A DNA stretch of 64,000 nt from Sweltsa coloradensis (GCA_024449915.1 JAMZAV010000896.1:186001-250000), one strand, 5' to 3'; counted from the first letter of the stretch, positions 10,690 through 21,862 are shown. A program made the numbers and translations. The notes: generated by a model not told the origin, from the letters alone.

Positions 10690-11847
10690 TGCCTTAGCAC
10701 AGCTTTTGCAACTTGAGGCTTGGCATGTGTCACTACGGTGTCCGTCTTGGAGACAGTTGCGGCACAAATTCTGCTGCTTTACAAAGTCACAGCGTTGTTT
10801 AAGATCAAGGTTAATGAACTTAGAACATTTATAAATGCGGTGACTTGTCCCTTTACAGTAGCCACATGTGGGTGCCGTGGTAGAGACGTAACTTGCCCTT
10901 CCTTGCCTTCGTTCCTTCTGGGTAGACTGACTGCTATTAGGCTTATTCTTATTACCTGAGCTGATGACCTCCAGTGCTTGGCATCTCTGTTCCAAAAATG
11001 AACAGAGTGATTCAAGACTAGGTATATCGGCCGTAGTGTGGCTAGTTTCCCATTGATTACGGGAAGACGAATCTAGCTTATCTAACATTAGCTGAGACAA
11101 CAGTAACTCGTGAACTGGCGTTTTCATTTTCAAAGCTTCAATGGCATTCACGTTGCCTTTCAGCTGGTTAAGGAGAGCGCGTAAGTCAGTAGCTGATTCT
11201 CGACTAGCCATTGGTAAATTCAATAATTCCTTGACATGGCGAGTTGCAATAAGTCTATTGTTTTGGTATCTTTCCCGCAACATGTCCCATGCAACTGTAA
11301 AGTTTGAATCGCAAACTGGCAGCGATGTGATCATTGAATGGGCCTCGCCGACAAGGAAGACAAAAGATAATGAAGTTTCTGTACACTTGATAACGCTTGG
11401 TTATTGATAACTAGACTATCAAAAATATCCTTAAAATGTACCCACTGACTGTAGTCGCCACTGAAGTAGGCAATTTAATGGTAGGTAGCTGTACACGCAT
11501 ACCCTCACTGGGTGCATGACTGCAACCTCCTGTGCTTCCAGGACCGGCTACAGGACCTGGAATAGTTGCAGGTTCTAATAGCGTCGTGATTTTGGCCTTC
11601 ACGGCATGGTATGCATTTTCAAAGTTTTCACGATCAGATGAGTGATCATCTTCATCATTTAATTCTAAATCATATTGCACTTCATTGTATGATTCCCAAG
11701 AATAAGAACCTGTTCTAATCTAGACCTGATTAGATTGATGTCATCAGTGCTGGCGTCATATTTTTCAACGAAGGTTGCAATACGTGTGATTGTCGCCTTG
11801 ACTAAACCTCTCTTTTTGAGTAATAACTTTTTGTGTGCTGGGTCCAT
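10690..11847 (-). pseudogene. BEL/Pao gag region (frameshifted)
   Basis: Start chosen at MDPAHKK (11847), a Lys-rich opening typical of BEL-type gag. The frame then shifts near 11670 and again near 11340. Recognisable parts are an acidic linker, a Pro/Gly-rich segment, a helical capsid-like part (around FKDIFDSLV and WDMLRERYQN), and two zinc knuckles of the CX2CX4HX4C type (CGYCKGTSHRIYKC, CRNCLQDGHRSDTC) followed by CKSCAKAHHTLLH. These would bind nucleic acid during particle assembly. Confidence 0.8.
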
Positions 11848-12212
11848 TATGCCAAGAGAAATGCCAAATGGAAACAAGGAATAGAACAAGGAATAATCTG
11901 ACCTGATATATCAACGGCAGTGTCAACGGCGGTGGTCGAACTGGAGACCTGGAGATGACGGCTGCAGGTGGGCGGCGCTCAGCTCAGCTCCCGCGTGTGA
12001 CGAAACGAGCGCGTACCAGCGTACAGGTCCTTGTTGCGCGCACTGCTCTGGGCACGGCTGGCTTCCCGCGTGAAGCCGTGAGCAAATAAGCCGGTGTTGC
12101 ACGCAGGCAATACCCGACGAAGGTAGCGTGCTGTCCCGCTCGAGGAATGTTTTCACAACGCGACGCGCAATAATATCAACTCAATGTTCGAGATATACAA
12201 CTTACTTCACCA

Positions 12213-12230
12213 ATCCGGCCCGGAGGACCA
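12213..12230 (-). promoter_or_regulatory. Presumed primer binding site of the BEL/Pao element
   Basis: One base inside the 5' LTR, the minus strand reads tggtcctccgggccgg. It begins TGG as expected for pairing with a tRNA CCA end. The primer tRNA is not identified. Confidence 0.55.
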
Positions 12231-12231
12231 A

Positions 12232-12736
12232 TGTTTGGGCCCGAGTGTCTTTCTAATAATAAAATACTTAAAATAAAACTTAAAACTTAACTTATAATAA
12301 TCGGAGGACCAGGGAAAAAATTACGAACTAATTAGTAAATCCATAGGGAGGTAAAATCACTAGATTTGGGGAAGCTTAACGAACTGAAATATTATTGAAT
12401 GATACGTAGCACAGTAGTACACAAGTATATGAATAACCCCGAAAGACGAAACAACTAACAATTAGGTAAACTAGAATTATGTACGTGGTGTGTACAGTTT
12501 GGCCGTAGCGAGCCGTGAAACCCGTGCGTGTGGCCGTACAGTGAGCCTCGAGAGTCCGCACTTGTCTGTCGGGGGCTGTTGACCGACACAAAGACACCCT
12601 CCACTCTCCGGAATCTGGGTAGCTAGAGGCCAGAACAAGCAGGCGTGCGCCATCTGCCGAAGAGTGGAGAAATGTTACCTAAACTAAAGTTCAAGTGACC
12701 GACGAGAGAGTGACACCTGAAGGGTGTGCACCAACA
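12232..12736 (-). repeat. BEL/Pao 5' LTR
   Basis: Upstream LTR, which should carry the promoter and start of transcription on the minus strand. Followed at its outer edge by the CAAGC target duplication and resumed L sequence. I could not place U3, R and U5 with confidence. Confidence 0.9.
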
Positions 12737-13345
12737 CAAGCAACGATTGTTGGATTTGCGACAGGCAACTTGGGATGTGGTGCAAATAAAAAATTGCGTA
12801 GTGTGATGCCCACATTGACTAATGAAATTCGTCCTCCTACGTCTCGACTCTCATGTAGAGAAGAGGTGGTATTGACCAGAATTCGAATAGGCCACACACG
12901 TCTAACTCACGGATATCTCTTAACCAGAAAAATGGTTATTCCCATATGTGACACATGTGTAGTACCTTTAACTGTACATCATATACTTAAATGTACCATA
13001 TATAATGCATTCCGCACCCAATTTGATCTCTCCCAATCATATGAAGAACTTATAAAGAACTTCTATCGTATGTTAACGGCGACAAAGTTAAAAAAATTCT
13101 CACTCAAAGTAATATATTTATCAAGATGTAATTCACATCACACATCTTTATGTACATTTAAATAAATATTTTTTGTTTTGCTATTACTACCATCACCATA
13201 ATTTTCTCTTCTCATTTTATAGCCTACTCTTGGAAAACAATAAATTCATTAAACACGCCATTAACTCATCTCATCAACATTCAATATCACAGGTGGCGCA
13301 ATATAACCAGTTGAAGCGCCCAAGTTTCTCACGTCGTTCGTTCTA
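12737..13345 (+). mobile_element. Family L right half, split by the BEL/Pao insertion
   Basis: Continues the L sequence whose last part before the insertion is at about 6020-6046 (agtggattcaagc). It runs through ggatttgcgacaggcaactt, the CCHC region (one deletion removes part of HHMLAEC), the 3' UTR and an end at gtttctcacgtcgttcgtt. Confidence 0.85.
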
Positions 13346-13852
13346 ATACTTTTTTGAAGTTTTCACTCTCGTTTAATGACCTGTCACCTCCCCAATATTG
13401 TGTACGAATCGGGACTCGTTTACTGCAGGCAAGCTACCCGGCACCTCCACCAAAATTTCTAATTTTTCATTTTGGTTTTTGGTACTCAAGTCGAGTACCA
13501 ATTACTCGTCTTGACTCGAAATTTCGGGTAAGTACAAGCACCCTCCTTCTATTAACTATACAAATTAGCTGTATTTTTTATTTTAAAAGAACCGCGCTTA
13601 AAAAGTTTTAAATGATCTGCTATACTCGATATTTTCACATTTCAATTTACCGTCGTTATTTAAGGCCTCTTCTCTTGGAGGCAGTGGAGTCAAGTTACTG
13701 ACAGCTAAGACGTTGTTTATATAATGTACACTTATAAAACAACAATATAATCATCAAAAACACCATTAACTCACTTCATTTAAGTTCAATATCTCAGGCG
13801 GCGCAATATAACAACTGGTTGAAGCGCCCATGTTTCTCACGTCGTCGTTTGT
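13346..13852 (+). repeat. Long-UTR variant of family L, copy 1
   Basis: The L terminal block is preceded not by the usual UTR but by about 400 bp shared with 17535-17965 and 19866-20382 (tactcaagtcgagtacc, tattaactatacaaatta, ggcagtggagtcaagt). It includes tacccggcacctccacc, the reverse complement of the recurrent 17-mer. Probably an L subfamily with a different 3' UTR. Confidence 0.7.
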
Positions 13853-13917
13853 GTACTTTTAAAATATCTTATAGATTTTAATCCGGCAACAGTTTTTAAT
13901 TTTGTTTTAACAATAAC

Positions 13918-14224
13918 CCGCCCTGGCCTGGTCTACACCAGAGCCGATTAGGTAGTATATTATTCCCCGAATCTAGAGGCGAGCTCTGGCAATCGTCGCC
14001 GGGGACCTTGCCCCCCTTCCCTTGACGACCCCTCGGCGACGATGACAAAGACAATGACACCACGAACAATGATAAAGACAATGACGACCGCGACGTGAGA
14101 AACCCCCTTCCTCCCATTTCCCGTGGCTGGTTCTGACCAGCATGGGCCCCTCTTCCTCCCCCCCCCCCCTAGGTTAGAGTGGTGCATTATGACCTAACGG
14201 TTGACGCGTCCTTAATCCAAATAA
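13918..14224 (+). mobile_element. Family S, 5' truncated
   Basis: Starts around gattaggtagtatattattcc, without the tRNA-like head. Middle, C-run and tail are complete. Confidence 0.82.
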
Positions 14225-14235
14225 CCAAACCAAAA

Positions 14236-15530
14236 ACCGATTATTATATTCGACCTTTGTCGTTCTGATAAAAACTCTACTTGCGATAGTGTATTCAAAA
14301 TTAACTTTAGAAAGATTTGCTATGAACATCAAAGGTTTACTTTCGTATTCACAGATGGCTCCAAAATTGACAACAAGGTTGGAAGTGCCTTTTATTGCTC
14401 CACCTTAACTGAACGTTTCAGGCTAAGCGACGTGTGTTCAGTTTTTACTGCAGAGTTATTCGCCATCCGTGAAGCTCTTAGATACAGTGTATACGCTGTC
14501 GTTGTGGAGAATACCTTTTGTGTTCTGATAGCTTAAGGGCCGGATGCACAACAGTCACTAACAAACCACTGCTACTAAGGGTGCACTAAGTAGCACAGGC
14601 CAATGTTATTTTCCATAAGTAAGTAAAAATTCTCAATAAAGTAGGTGGGTGGCAGTGTGCGTTGAGTGACTGTTGTGCATCTGGCCCTAGGTTCACTTCA
14701 AAGTATAAAACTCATGTATTCAAGTCATCATTTGGTACAATATATCCAATTCTATTTAGAAAAACTAAACTCTAAGGGTTATTTAATTGAGTTTTGCTGG
14801 ATACCTGGACACGTGGGCATAAAGGGAAATGAACACGCTGATCGAACTGCTAAGGAAGCTTCCCAGCGTCGCGACGTTGATTTCAATCTAGTTCCCGTTC
14901 CAGATGTCAAGAGTGGATTCAAGCAAAATTGTTGGATTTGCGACAAGCATCTTGGGATGTGTTGCAAAATAACAAATTGCAAGTGTGATGCCCACACTGA
15001 CTAATAAAATTCGTCCACCTACGTCTCGACTCTCACGTAGAGAAGAGGTGGTATTGTCTAGAATTAGAATAGGCCACACACGTCTATAACTCACGTATAT
15101 CTCTTGACCAGAGAAAAGATTATTCCCATATGTGACACATGTGATGTACCTTTACCCGTACATCATATGCTAGCAGAATGTACCAAATATGATGCCTTGC
15201 GCACGCAATTTGATCTCTCCCAATCATATGAAGAACTTCTATCATAAGATAACGGCGGCAATCTTTCTAAATTTCTCATCCATAGTTATCTATTTATCAA
15301 AATTTAATTCATATGATCACATTTATTTAATTTTTTATTTTCATTTACATTCATAACTTTTATTTTGCTATTACTTTCATCACCATCAATTTATTTTGTT
15401 ATTTATACACTAAGAAAACTATCTAATCATTAAACACATCATTAACTCATCTCATTAACTTTAATTACCACAGGCGGCGTAATATGACCTAACCGGTTGA
15501 AGCGCCCTTGTTTCTCACTTCGTCGTCGTT
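14236..15530 (+). mobile_element. Family L, longest copy, with RNase H
   Basis: Carries RNase H: VFTDGSKIDNKVGSAFY (first Asp), TAELFAIREAL (Glu), and after an insertion FCWIPGHVGIKGNEHADRTA (His and Asp). The gag-knuckle-like C-terminus, 3' UTR and terminal block follow. RNase H placed before a CCHC tail indicates the I group. A 152-bp MITE at 14536 splits the domain, and stops occur later. No reverse transcriptase of L lies in the window. Confidence 0.86.
14536..14687 (+). mobile_element. 152-bp MITE with inverted ends
   Basis: Ends are inverted over about 23 bp (gggccggatgcacaacagtcac / gtgactgttgtgcatctggccc) and flanked by TA on both sides, a Tc1/mariner-like target. The LINE frame matches if MITE and one TA are left out. 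Non-coding. Confidence 0.8.
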
Positions 15531-15531
15531 A

Positions 15532-15940
15532 ACACAATAGCGCATTAAGACCTAACTGATTGAAGCACCCTAGTTTCTCCACCCTGTCTGGACCCGGGGC
15601 AGAATTGGCCCAGAGCATGGCTCTGCTAATCTTAAAAGGCGATTCAAGAGAAAAAGTCCACCTCGCAAACATAAGCTAGTGTGAAGAGTAGTATTTTACT
15701 CCCCAAAAATAGAGGCAAGCTCATGCAATCATCGTCGGGGACCTTGTCCTCTTTCCCTTGACGACCCCTCGATGACGATGACGACAATGACACCACGTAC
15801 GATGACAAAGACAATGACCCCCTCTTTCCACCCCTTACCCGTGGCTGGTTCTGACCAGCATGGGCCCTTCCTCCTTATATCTAGTAATCTAGAGTTGTGC
15901 ATTATGACCTAACGGTTGACGCGTCCTTTAACCAAATAAA
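15532..15940 (+). mobile_element. L-tail fragment joined to a full S copy
   Basis: 15535-15580 resembles the L end (gcattaagacctaactg, gcaccctagtttctcc); the S head follows directly at 15582 (accctgtctggacccgg). S is full length. The same L-tail plus S order recurs at 15985 and 17114. Confidence 0.78.
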
Positions 15941-15984
15941 AAAATCACTAGTTTCTCAATTCGTTGTTGGTGTCCATTCTCTAT

Positions 15985-16333
15985 TGCTAGTGGCGGATTA
16001 CGATCTAACCGGTAAAAGCTCCCTAATTTCTCCCCCCGTCTGGTCCCGGGGTAGAATTGGCCCAGAGCATGGCTCTGCTAATCGTAAAAGCGATTCAAGA
16101 GAAAAAGTCCACCTCGCAAACATCAGCTTGTAAGAAGGGTAGTATTTTACTCCCCGAAACAAGAGGCGAGCTCTGGCAATCGTCGTCGGGGACCTTGCCC
16201 CCTTCCCTTGACGACCCCTCGACGACGATGACGACAATGACACCACGAACGATGACGAAGACAATGACGACCGCGACGTGAGAACCCCCCTTTCCACACC
16301 TTACCGAGAACCCCCCTTTCTCCCTTACCCGTT
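15985..16333 (+). mobile_element. L-tail fragment plus S, 3' truncated
   Basis: L-like gatctaaccggtaaaagctc precedes the S head at 16034. S is complete to ttacccgtt, where the next S copy begins; its C-run and tail are missing. Confidence 0.78.
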
Positions 16334-16707
16334 CCCCCGTCTGAGCCCGGGGTAGAATTGGCCCAGAGCATGGCTCTGCTAATCGTAAAAGGCGATTCAA
16401 GAGAAAAAGTCCACCTCGCAAACATCAGCTTGTATGAAGGGTAGTATTTTACTCCCCGAAAATAGAGGCGAGCTCTGGCAATCGTCGTCCCGGGGACCTT
16501 TCCCCCTTCCCTTGACGACCCCCCGGCGACGATGACAATGACACAACGTAAGATGACATAGACTATGACGACTGCGACGTGAGAAACCCCCCTTCCTCCC
16601 CTTCCCCGTGGCTGGTTGTAACCAGCATGGGCCCCTCCTCCCCATTTGCCCTAGACTAGAGTGGTGCATTATGACCTAACGGTTGACGCGTCCTTTATCC
16701 AAAATAA
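16334..16707 (+). mobile_element. Family S, reference copy with tRNA-like head
   Basis: Used to describe the family. A pol III A-box-like TGGCCCAGAGC lies at 16359-16369 and a weak B-box-like GATTCAAGA at 16394, inside a tRNA-Ile-like string (agagcatgg ... tgctaat). The middle is rich in GAC/GAT/ACG. Then come accagcatgggcccc, a C-run, and the tail with the block shared with L (attatgacctaacggttgacgcg) ending in aatccaaa. No protein is convincingly encoded. Confidence 0.85.
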
Positions 16708-16719
16708 TTACAAACCCCT

Positions 16720-17110
16720 CCCCCGTCTGGGCCCGGGGTAGAATTGGCCCAGAGCATGGCTCTGCTAATCGTAAAAGGCGATTCAAGAGAAAAAGTCCAC
16801 CTTGCAAACATCAGCTAGTTTGAAGGGTAGTATTTTACTCCCTGAAAATAGAGGCGAGCTCTGGCAATCGTCGTCGGGGACCATGTCCCCTTCCCTTGAC
16901 GACCCCCCGGCGACGATGACAATGACACAACGAACGATGACAAAGACGATGACGACCGCGACGTGAGAAACCCCCCTTCCCTCCCTTACCCGTGGCTGGT
17001 TCTGACCAGCATGGGCCCCTCCTCCCCCCCCCTCCCCCCCCCTCCCCCCCCTAGGCTAGAGTGGTGCATTATGACCTTACGGTTGACGCGTCCTTAATCC
17101 AAATTAACCA
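16720..17110 (+). mobile_element. Family S with expanded C-run
   Basis: Full length. The C-run near 17020-17052 is enlarged into repeated cctcccccccc units, a slippage-prone segment. Confidence 0.9.
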
Positions 17111-17113
17111 AAA

Positions 17114-17524
17114 AACGGTTGAAGCGCCCTTGTTTCTCACTTTGTCGTCTGGGCCCGGGGTAAATCTGGCCCAGAGCATGGCTCTGCTAATCGTAAAAGG
17201 TGATTCAAGAGAAAAAGCCCACCTCGCAAACATCAGCTAGTATCAAGGGTAGTTTTTTAACCCACGAAAATAGAGGCGAGCTCTGGCAATCGTCGTCGGG
17301 GACCTTGCCCTCTTACCTTGACGAATCCTCGACGACGATGACGACAATGACACCACAAACGATGACGAAGACAATGACGACCGCGACGTGCGAACACCCT
17401 TTCCTCCCCTTACCCGTGGCATGGTTCTGACAAGCATGGTCCCTCCTCCGCCTCCCCCGACCCCCCCTAGATTAGAGTCGTGCTTTATGACCTTACGGTT
17501 GACGCGTCCTTAATCCAAATAAAA
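17114..17524 (+). mobile_element. L-tail fragment plus full S
   Basis: aaacggttgaagcgccc ... tttgtcg (17114-17146) runs straight into gtctgggcccgggg, the final gtc of L overlapping the first gtc of S. S is complete. Confidence 0.82.
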
Positions 17525-17534
17525 AAGTAAAAAA

Positions 17535-18022
17535 ACGTTCGTTTAACAATTTTTACTTTTTCACTCACGTTGATGACTCGAATTTGGTTTGTTTTTGTTT
17601 TTTTGTTCTTGAGCTTGAGTCGAGTACCTTATACTCATCCCGGCTCGGAATATCGGGTCTATACAAGCACACTCCTTCTATTAACTATACAAATTAGATT
17701 TTTTTAAAGATCCCAGCTTAAAAGTTTAAAATTATCTATTATTCTCGATATTTTCACATTTCAATTTATCGTCGTTATTTTAGGCCTATTCTCTAAGAGG
17801 CAGTGGAGTCAAGTACTTACAGCTAACACGTTGTTTATATTATGTACTCTTAGAATACAATATAATCATCAAACACACCAATAACTCATTTCATTAACGT
17901 TAAATATCTCAGGCGGCGCAATATGACCTAACCGGTTGAAGCGCCCTAGTTTTTCTCGTCGTCTGTGAAGTGCGTTACTTCCCAATCGGTTGAAGCGCCC
18001 ATGTTTCTTATGTCCTAGTCGT
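17535..18022 (+). repeat. Long-UTR variant of L, copy 2, plus tail fragment
   Basis: Matches 13346-13852 with a shorter first part. It ends cctagtttttctcgtcgtctg, after which a second, damaged L tail (ccaatcggttgaagcgcc) is present at 17985-18022. Confidence 0.7.
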
Positions 18023-18736
18023 TTCGTTGTTTTGATTTACAGATATCTTGGATAATTATTTAATCTTTTATTATCGATGTCAATTATTTGATCATTGATG
18101 TTTTCGATTTTAGTTTTCGATGTCTAAACTCTAATTTTACATCGATGCCTGGCCTTAAGTACAACGTTCTTATAAGCCTGAAAACATGAGTCACCACTCG
18201 AGCCTTGTCTTTGCCAACCAACTGACATCTCTCGCTCTTCAACTTCGTAAATTACCTACCTGTTGTTTATAATAAAGGGATTGTTCTACTTTGGAGGACA
18301 AAACTACCACTTTACTCAGTCGACTGTGTAGAAGTGTTCTCAAGTTCAGTCTTAATTCCCCGAAGTTCATTCGCTTTGTGACTTCTGTCTCACTCGTGAC
18401 AATTCCACGTCATGAGCTAAGGCATCACAATTAATATATGACGTTTCTACGCCCATCTACGAAACCCCTGTTAATTCAATTCGCAAATTACGTAAGTTTA
18501 AAATTAATGTGTAGATCACATCTGACATCTAATTTTACAACTTTGCACCTAAATAGATAACAAACGAGTGACAATTCAGACTGATACAAGACATTTGTAG
18601 CACGATTCCTCTCAGCACAACCTTGACTGAATATCGCTTTTAACCCGGGATTAGTCGCACGTGGTCAACAGTTGGTATCTACACAGTTCTCATGCGCGAA
18701 CCATGTACTTCCATCTACTTTTCTAAAATACCTATA
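18023..18736. other. Intron sequence, nothing identified
   Basis: AT-rich, no open frame of interest on either strand and no L or S sequence. Likely old intron. Confidence 0.5.
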
Positions 18737-19100
18737 CCCCCTCTGGGCCCGGGGTATAATTCGCCCACAGCATGGCTCTGCTAATCGTAAAAGGAGATTC
18801 AAGAGAAAAGACTACCTCACAAACATCCGCTAGTAAGAGGGGAGTATACTCCTTCCCGATACTAAAGGCGAGCTCTGGCAATCGTCGTCGGGGACAATTG
18901 CCCCCTTCCCTTGACGACCCCCCGGCGACGATGACAAGGACACAACGAACGATGACAAAGACGATGACGACCGCGACGTGAGAAACCCCCCTTCCTCCCC
19001 TTACGTCCGTCGCTGGTTCTGACCAGTATGGGCCCCTCCTCCCCCTATAGGTAAGAGTGGTGCATAATGACCTAACGGTTGACGCGTCCTTAATCCAAAT
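18737..19100 (+). mobile_element. Family S, full length
   Basis: Head slightly changed (ggggtataattcgccca) and tail gcgtccttaatccaaata. Middle intact. Confidence 0.88.
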
Positions 19101-19115
19101 ACCTAAACTATAAAC

Positions 19116-19313
19116 TCCTCCTCCCCACCCCCCTTAGGCTAGAGTGGTGCATTATAACCTAACCGTTGACGCGTCCTCAATCCAAATAAACAAAAAAAAT
19201 TTCCTCCCCATACCGTGGCTATGGATCTCACTAGCACGGGTCTTTCCTCCCCATATCCTCTAGGCTAGAGTGATGCATTATGACCTAACGGTTGACGCGT
19301 CCTTAATCCAAAT
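19116..19313 (+). mobile_element. Two S 3' fragments in tandem
   Basis: 19116-19189 and 19200-19313 each start in or before the C-rich segment and end with the tail. Both are on the same strand. Confidence 0.8.
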
Positions 19314-19321
19314 ACTCATCC

Positions 19322-19875
19322 ATTTTAAATAAATAACTTACACCATCATTTTCTTTTCTTGTGCACTTAGAAAACAATAGTAATCATCAAACGCAATCAT
19401 TAACTTATCTCTCAACTTTCAATACCACAACCCCGTCTGGGCCCGGGGTAGCATTGGCCTAGAGCATGGCTCTGGTAATCGTAAAAGGCGATTCAAGAGA
19501 AAAAGTCCACCTCGCAAACATCAGCTAAAGAGCAAAATATCTTAATCGAAACTAGAGGCGAGCTCTGGCAATCGTCGTCGAGAACCTTGCCCCCTTCCCT
19601 TGACGACCCACCGGCGACGATGACAATGACACAACGAACGATGACAAATACGATGACGACCGCGACGTGAGAAACCCCCCTTCCTCCCCCTACCCGTGGC
19701 TGGTTCTGACCAGCATGGGACCCTCCTCCCCACCCCCTTAGGCTATAGTGGTGCATAATGACCTACCGGTTGACGAGTCCTTAATCCAAATAATCCAAAG
19801 ATTCAATATCACAGGCGGCGCAATATGACCTAACCGGTTGAAGCGCCCTAGTTTTTCATATCGTTCGTTCATATA
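19322..19875 (+). mobile_element. Family L tail split by an S insertion
   Basis: L UTR runs to 19429 and resumes at 19802 with cacaggcggcgcaatatg. Between them is a full S copy. Confidence 0.85.
19430..19801 (+). mobile_element. Family S with a clear 12-bp target duplication
   Basis: Flanked by ttcaataccaca (19418-19429) and ttcaatatcaca (19802-19813), one mismatch. The S tail reads taatccaaataatccaaag, a repeat of its terminal unit. The duplication and tail repeat indicate retrotransposition by target-primed reverse transcription. Confidence 0.88.
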
Positions 19876-20382
19876 ACAATTTTTACTTTTTTACTCGCGT
19901 TTCATGAATCGCCAACTCCCCAATATTGTGTACGAATCGGTACCAATTTACAGTAGGTTAGCTAACCCGGCACCTCCACCAAATTTTGTAATTTTTCGTT
20001 TCGTTTTTTGTTTTTGTTACTCGAGCTCCAGTCAAGTACCTAATACTCGACTCGACTTGGAATTTCGGGTAGGTAAAAGCACACTCCTGCTATAAACTAT
20101 TTAAATTACATTTATATATTTTTTTAACGATCCCTGTTTAAAAAGTTTAAAATTATCTACGATGCCATATTTTCACATTTTTAATTTACCGTCGTTATTT
20201 GAGTCCTGTTCTCTTAGAGTCAGTAGAGTCAAGTACTTACAGCTAACACGTTGTTTACATGTTAAGTACTTAGAATACAATTAATCACAAAACACACCAT
20301 TAACTCATTTCATTAACTTTCAATATCTCAGGCGGCGCAATGTGACCTAACCGGTTGAAGCGCCCTAGTTTCTCACGTCGTT
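19866..20382 (+). repeat. Long-UTR variant of L, copy 3
   Basis: Parallels 13346-13852, including tgtgtacgaatcgg, ggcacctccaccaaa, the actcgagctccagtcaa stretch and the usual L end at cacgtcgttttt. Confidence 0.7.
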
Positions 20383-20415
20383 TTTTTTTTGCGCCTGTTA
20401 TCATTCTTTTTCTCT

Positions 20416-20682
20416 CATTTTTCTCCTCGAAAATAGAGGCGAACTCTGGCAATCGTCGTCGGGGACCTTGTCCACTCCCCTTGACGATCCCTCGACGACG
20501 ATGACGACAATGACACCACGAATGATGACGAAGACAATAACGACCGCAACGTGAGAACCCCTTTCCTCCCCTTACCCGTGGCTGGTTCTGACCAGCATGG
20601 GCCCCTACTCCCCCCACACCCTAGGTTAGAGTGGTGCATTATGTCCTATCGGTTGACGCGTCCTCAATTCAAATAAACAAAA
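20416..20682 (+). mobile_element. Family S, 5' truncated
   Basis: Begins at tcctcgaaaatagaggcg, no head. Complete from there to the tail. Confidence 0.85.
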
Positions 20683-21138
20683 AATCTGACCGAATTGTAT
20701 TCTTAAGTTTTTGACGGTAATCGATTCGGTTGTGGTTGGTTGAGGTCGAAAGGAATGTGATTTTTTCGTCAATCGAAATTTGTTTATGTTCGATTTAAAA
20801 AAAATGATGGGAGAGGACTCGTTAACACAACCAGATATATTAACTTTCTCAAACAAATAACAATAGTATGCTTTAATAACGGTCTACCCCTAAAAGTTTT
20901 GTGTGTTCCCTTTTTTCATGAAATTAAACTGTTTAAAACCCATTTCTCCCCGATTGGAAATAATACACACATCTATTCATTTCTAAGATGTGACAATTGA
21001 CTGCGATTCCTTTGTTAACATTTGACCGACTGCACGGCCATGTGAATCGTACCTTGTGACCTCGACCAACCTCAACCGCATCGATTACCGTCGAAAACGT
21101 ACGAAACCAATTCGGTCAGAGTTATAGAATAGGGGTCA
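20683..21138. other. Intron sequence, nothing identified
   Basis: Mixed sequence with two partly inverted, similar stretches (ccgaattgtattc near 20698 and gaaaccaattcggtcag near 21103; tcgattcggttgtgg and ctcaaccgcatcgatta). This hints at a degraded inverted-repeat element. No coding seen. Confidence 0.35.
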
Positions 21139-21511
21139 GCTGCGCCCGGGGTAGAATTGGCCCAGAGCATGGCTCAACTAATCGTAAAAGGCGAATTCAA
21201 GAGAAAAAGTCCATCTCGCAAACATCAGCGTGTATGTAAGGGAGTATTTTTCTCCAAGAAATTAGAGGCGAGCTGTAGCAATCGTCGTCGGGGACCTTTC
21301 CCCTTACCCCTGACGACCTCTCGACGACGATGACGACAATGACACCACGAACGATGACAAAGACAATGACGACCGCGTCTTGAGAACCCCCCTTTCCTCC
21401 TCCTACCCGTGGCTGGTTCTGACCAGCGTGGACCCCTCCTCCCCATCATATCCCCTAGGCTACAGTGGTGCATTATATCCTAGCGGTTGACGCGTCCTTA
21501 ATCCAAATAAA
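21139..21511 (+). mobile_element. Family S, full length
   Basis: Head slightly worn (gcgcccggggtagaattgg, then gctcaactaatcg). Tail intact. Confidence 0.88.
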
Positions 21512-21761
21512 AATTAAAAAAAAAGTAAATCAATAATTACTAAAAAGTGTAGGTATTCTCTATAATAAGCATTAATTAATATCGAACCCTATTTCCAACT
21601 TACTCGGGTGGGGGGTGGGAGGTTCCCACCACATTCTTGGCTCCCCGGGGTTATCGAAGCCGGCTAGCCATGCCTGACGCTTCTCCCACATCATCTTTTT
21701 CTTCCTCTGCGTCATCAACTTCACTTTCTTCCTCTCCTCTGTTTTCTTCCTCAGGGACATT

Positions 21762-21770
21762 TATTTGTTT

Positions 21771-21862
<92 letters not shown>

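Larger units (their letters stand above)
6047..12736 (-). mobile_element. BEL/Pao LTR retrotransposon, 6.7 kb, interrupted frames
   Basis: Two direct LTRs of about 500 bp (6047-6544, 12232-12736), each TG...CA, enclose a gag-protease-RT-RNase H-integrase region read right to left. The domain order and protein motifs are those of the BEL/Pao group. A perfect 5-bp target duplication, CAAGC, flanks it (6042-6046, 12737-12741). It sits in a family L LINE: the left flank ends and the right flank continues the same L sequence seen intact near 14915. The coding region is split over many frames, so this copy is not functional as read. LTR differences are mostly small indels. Confidence 0.92.

Noticed and set aside
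15998..17437. Many 60-110 codon frames on both strands in S copies
   Set aside because: They recur with the repeat, break between copies and start or stop at variable places; treated as repeat sequence except for the note on the acidic frame.
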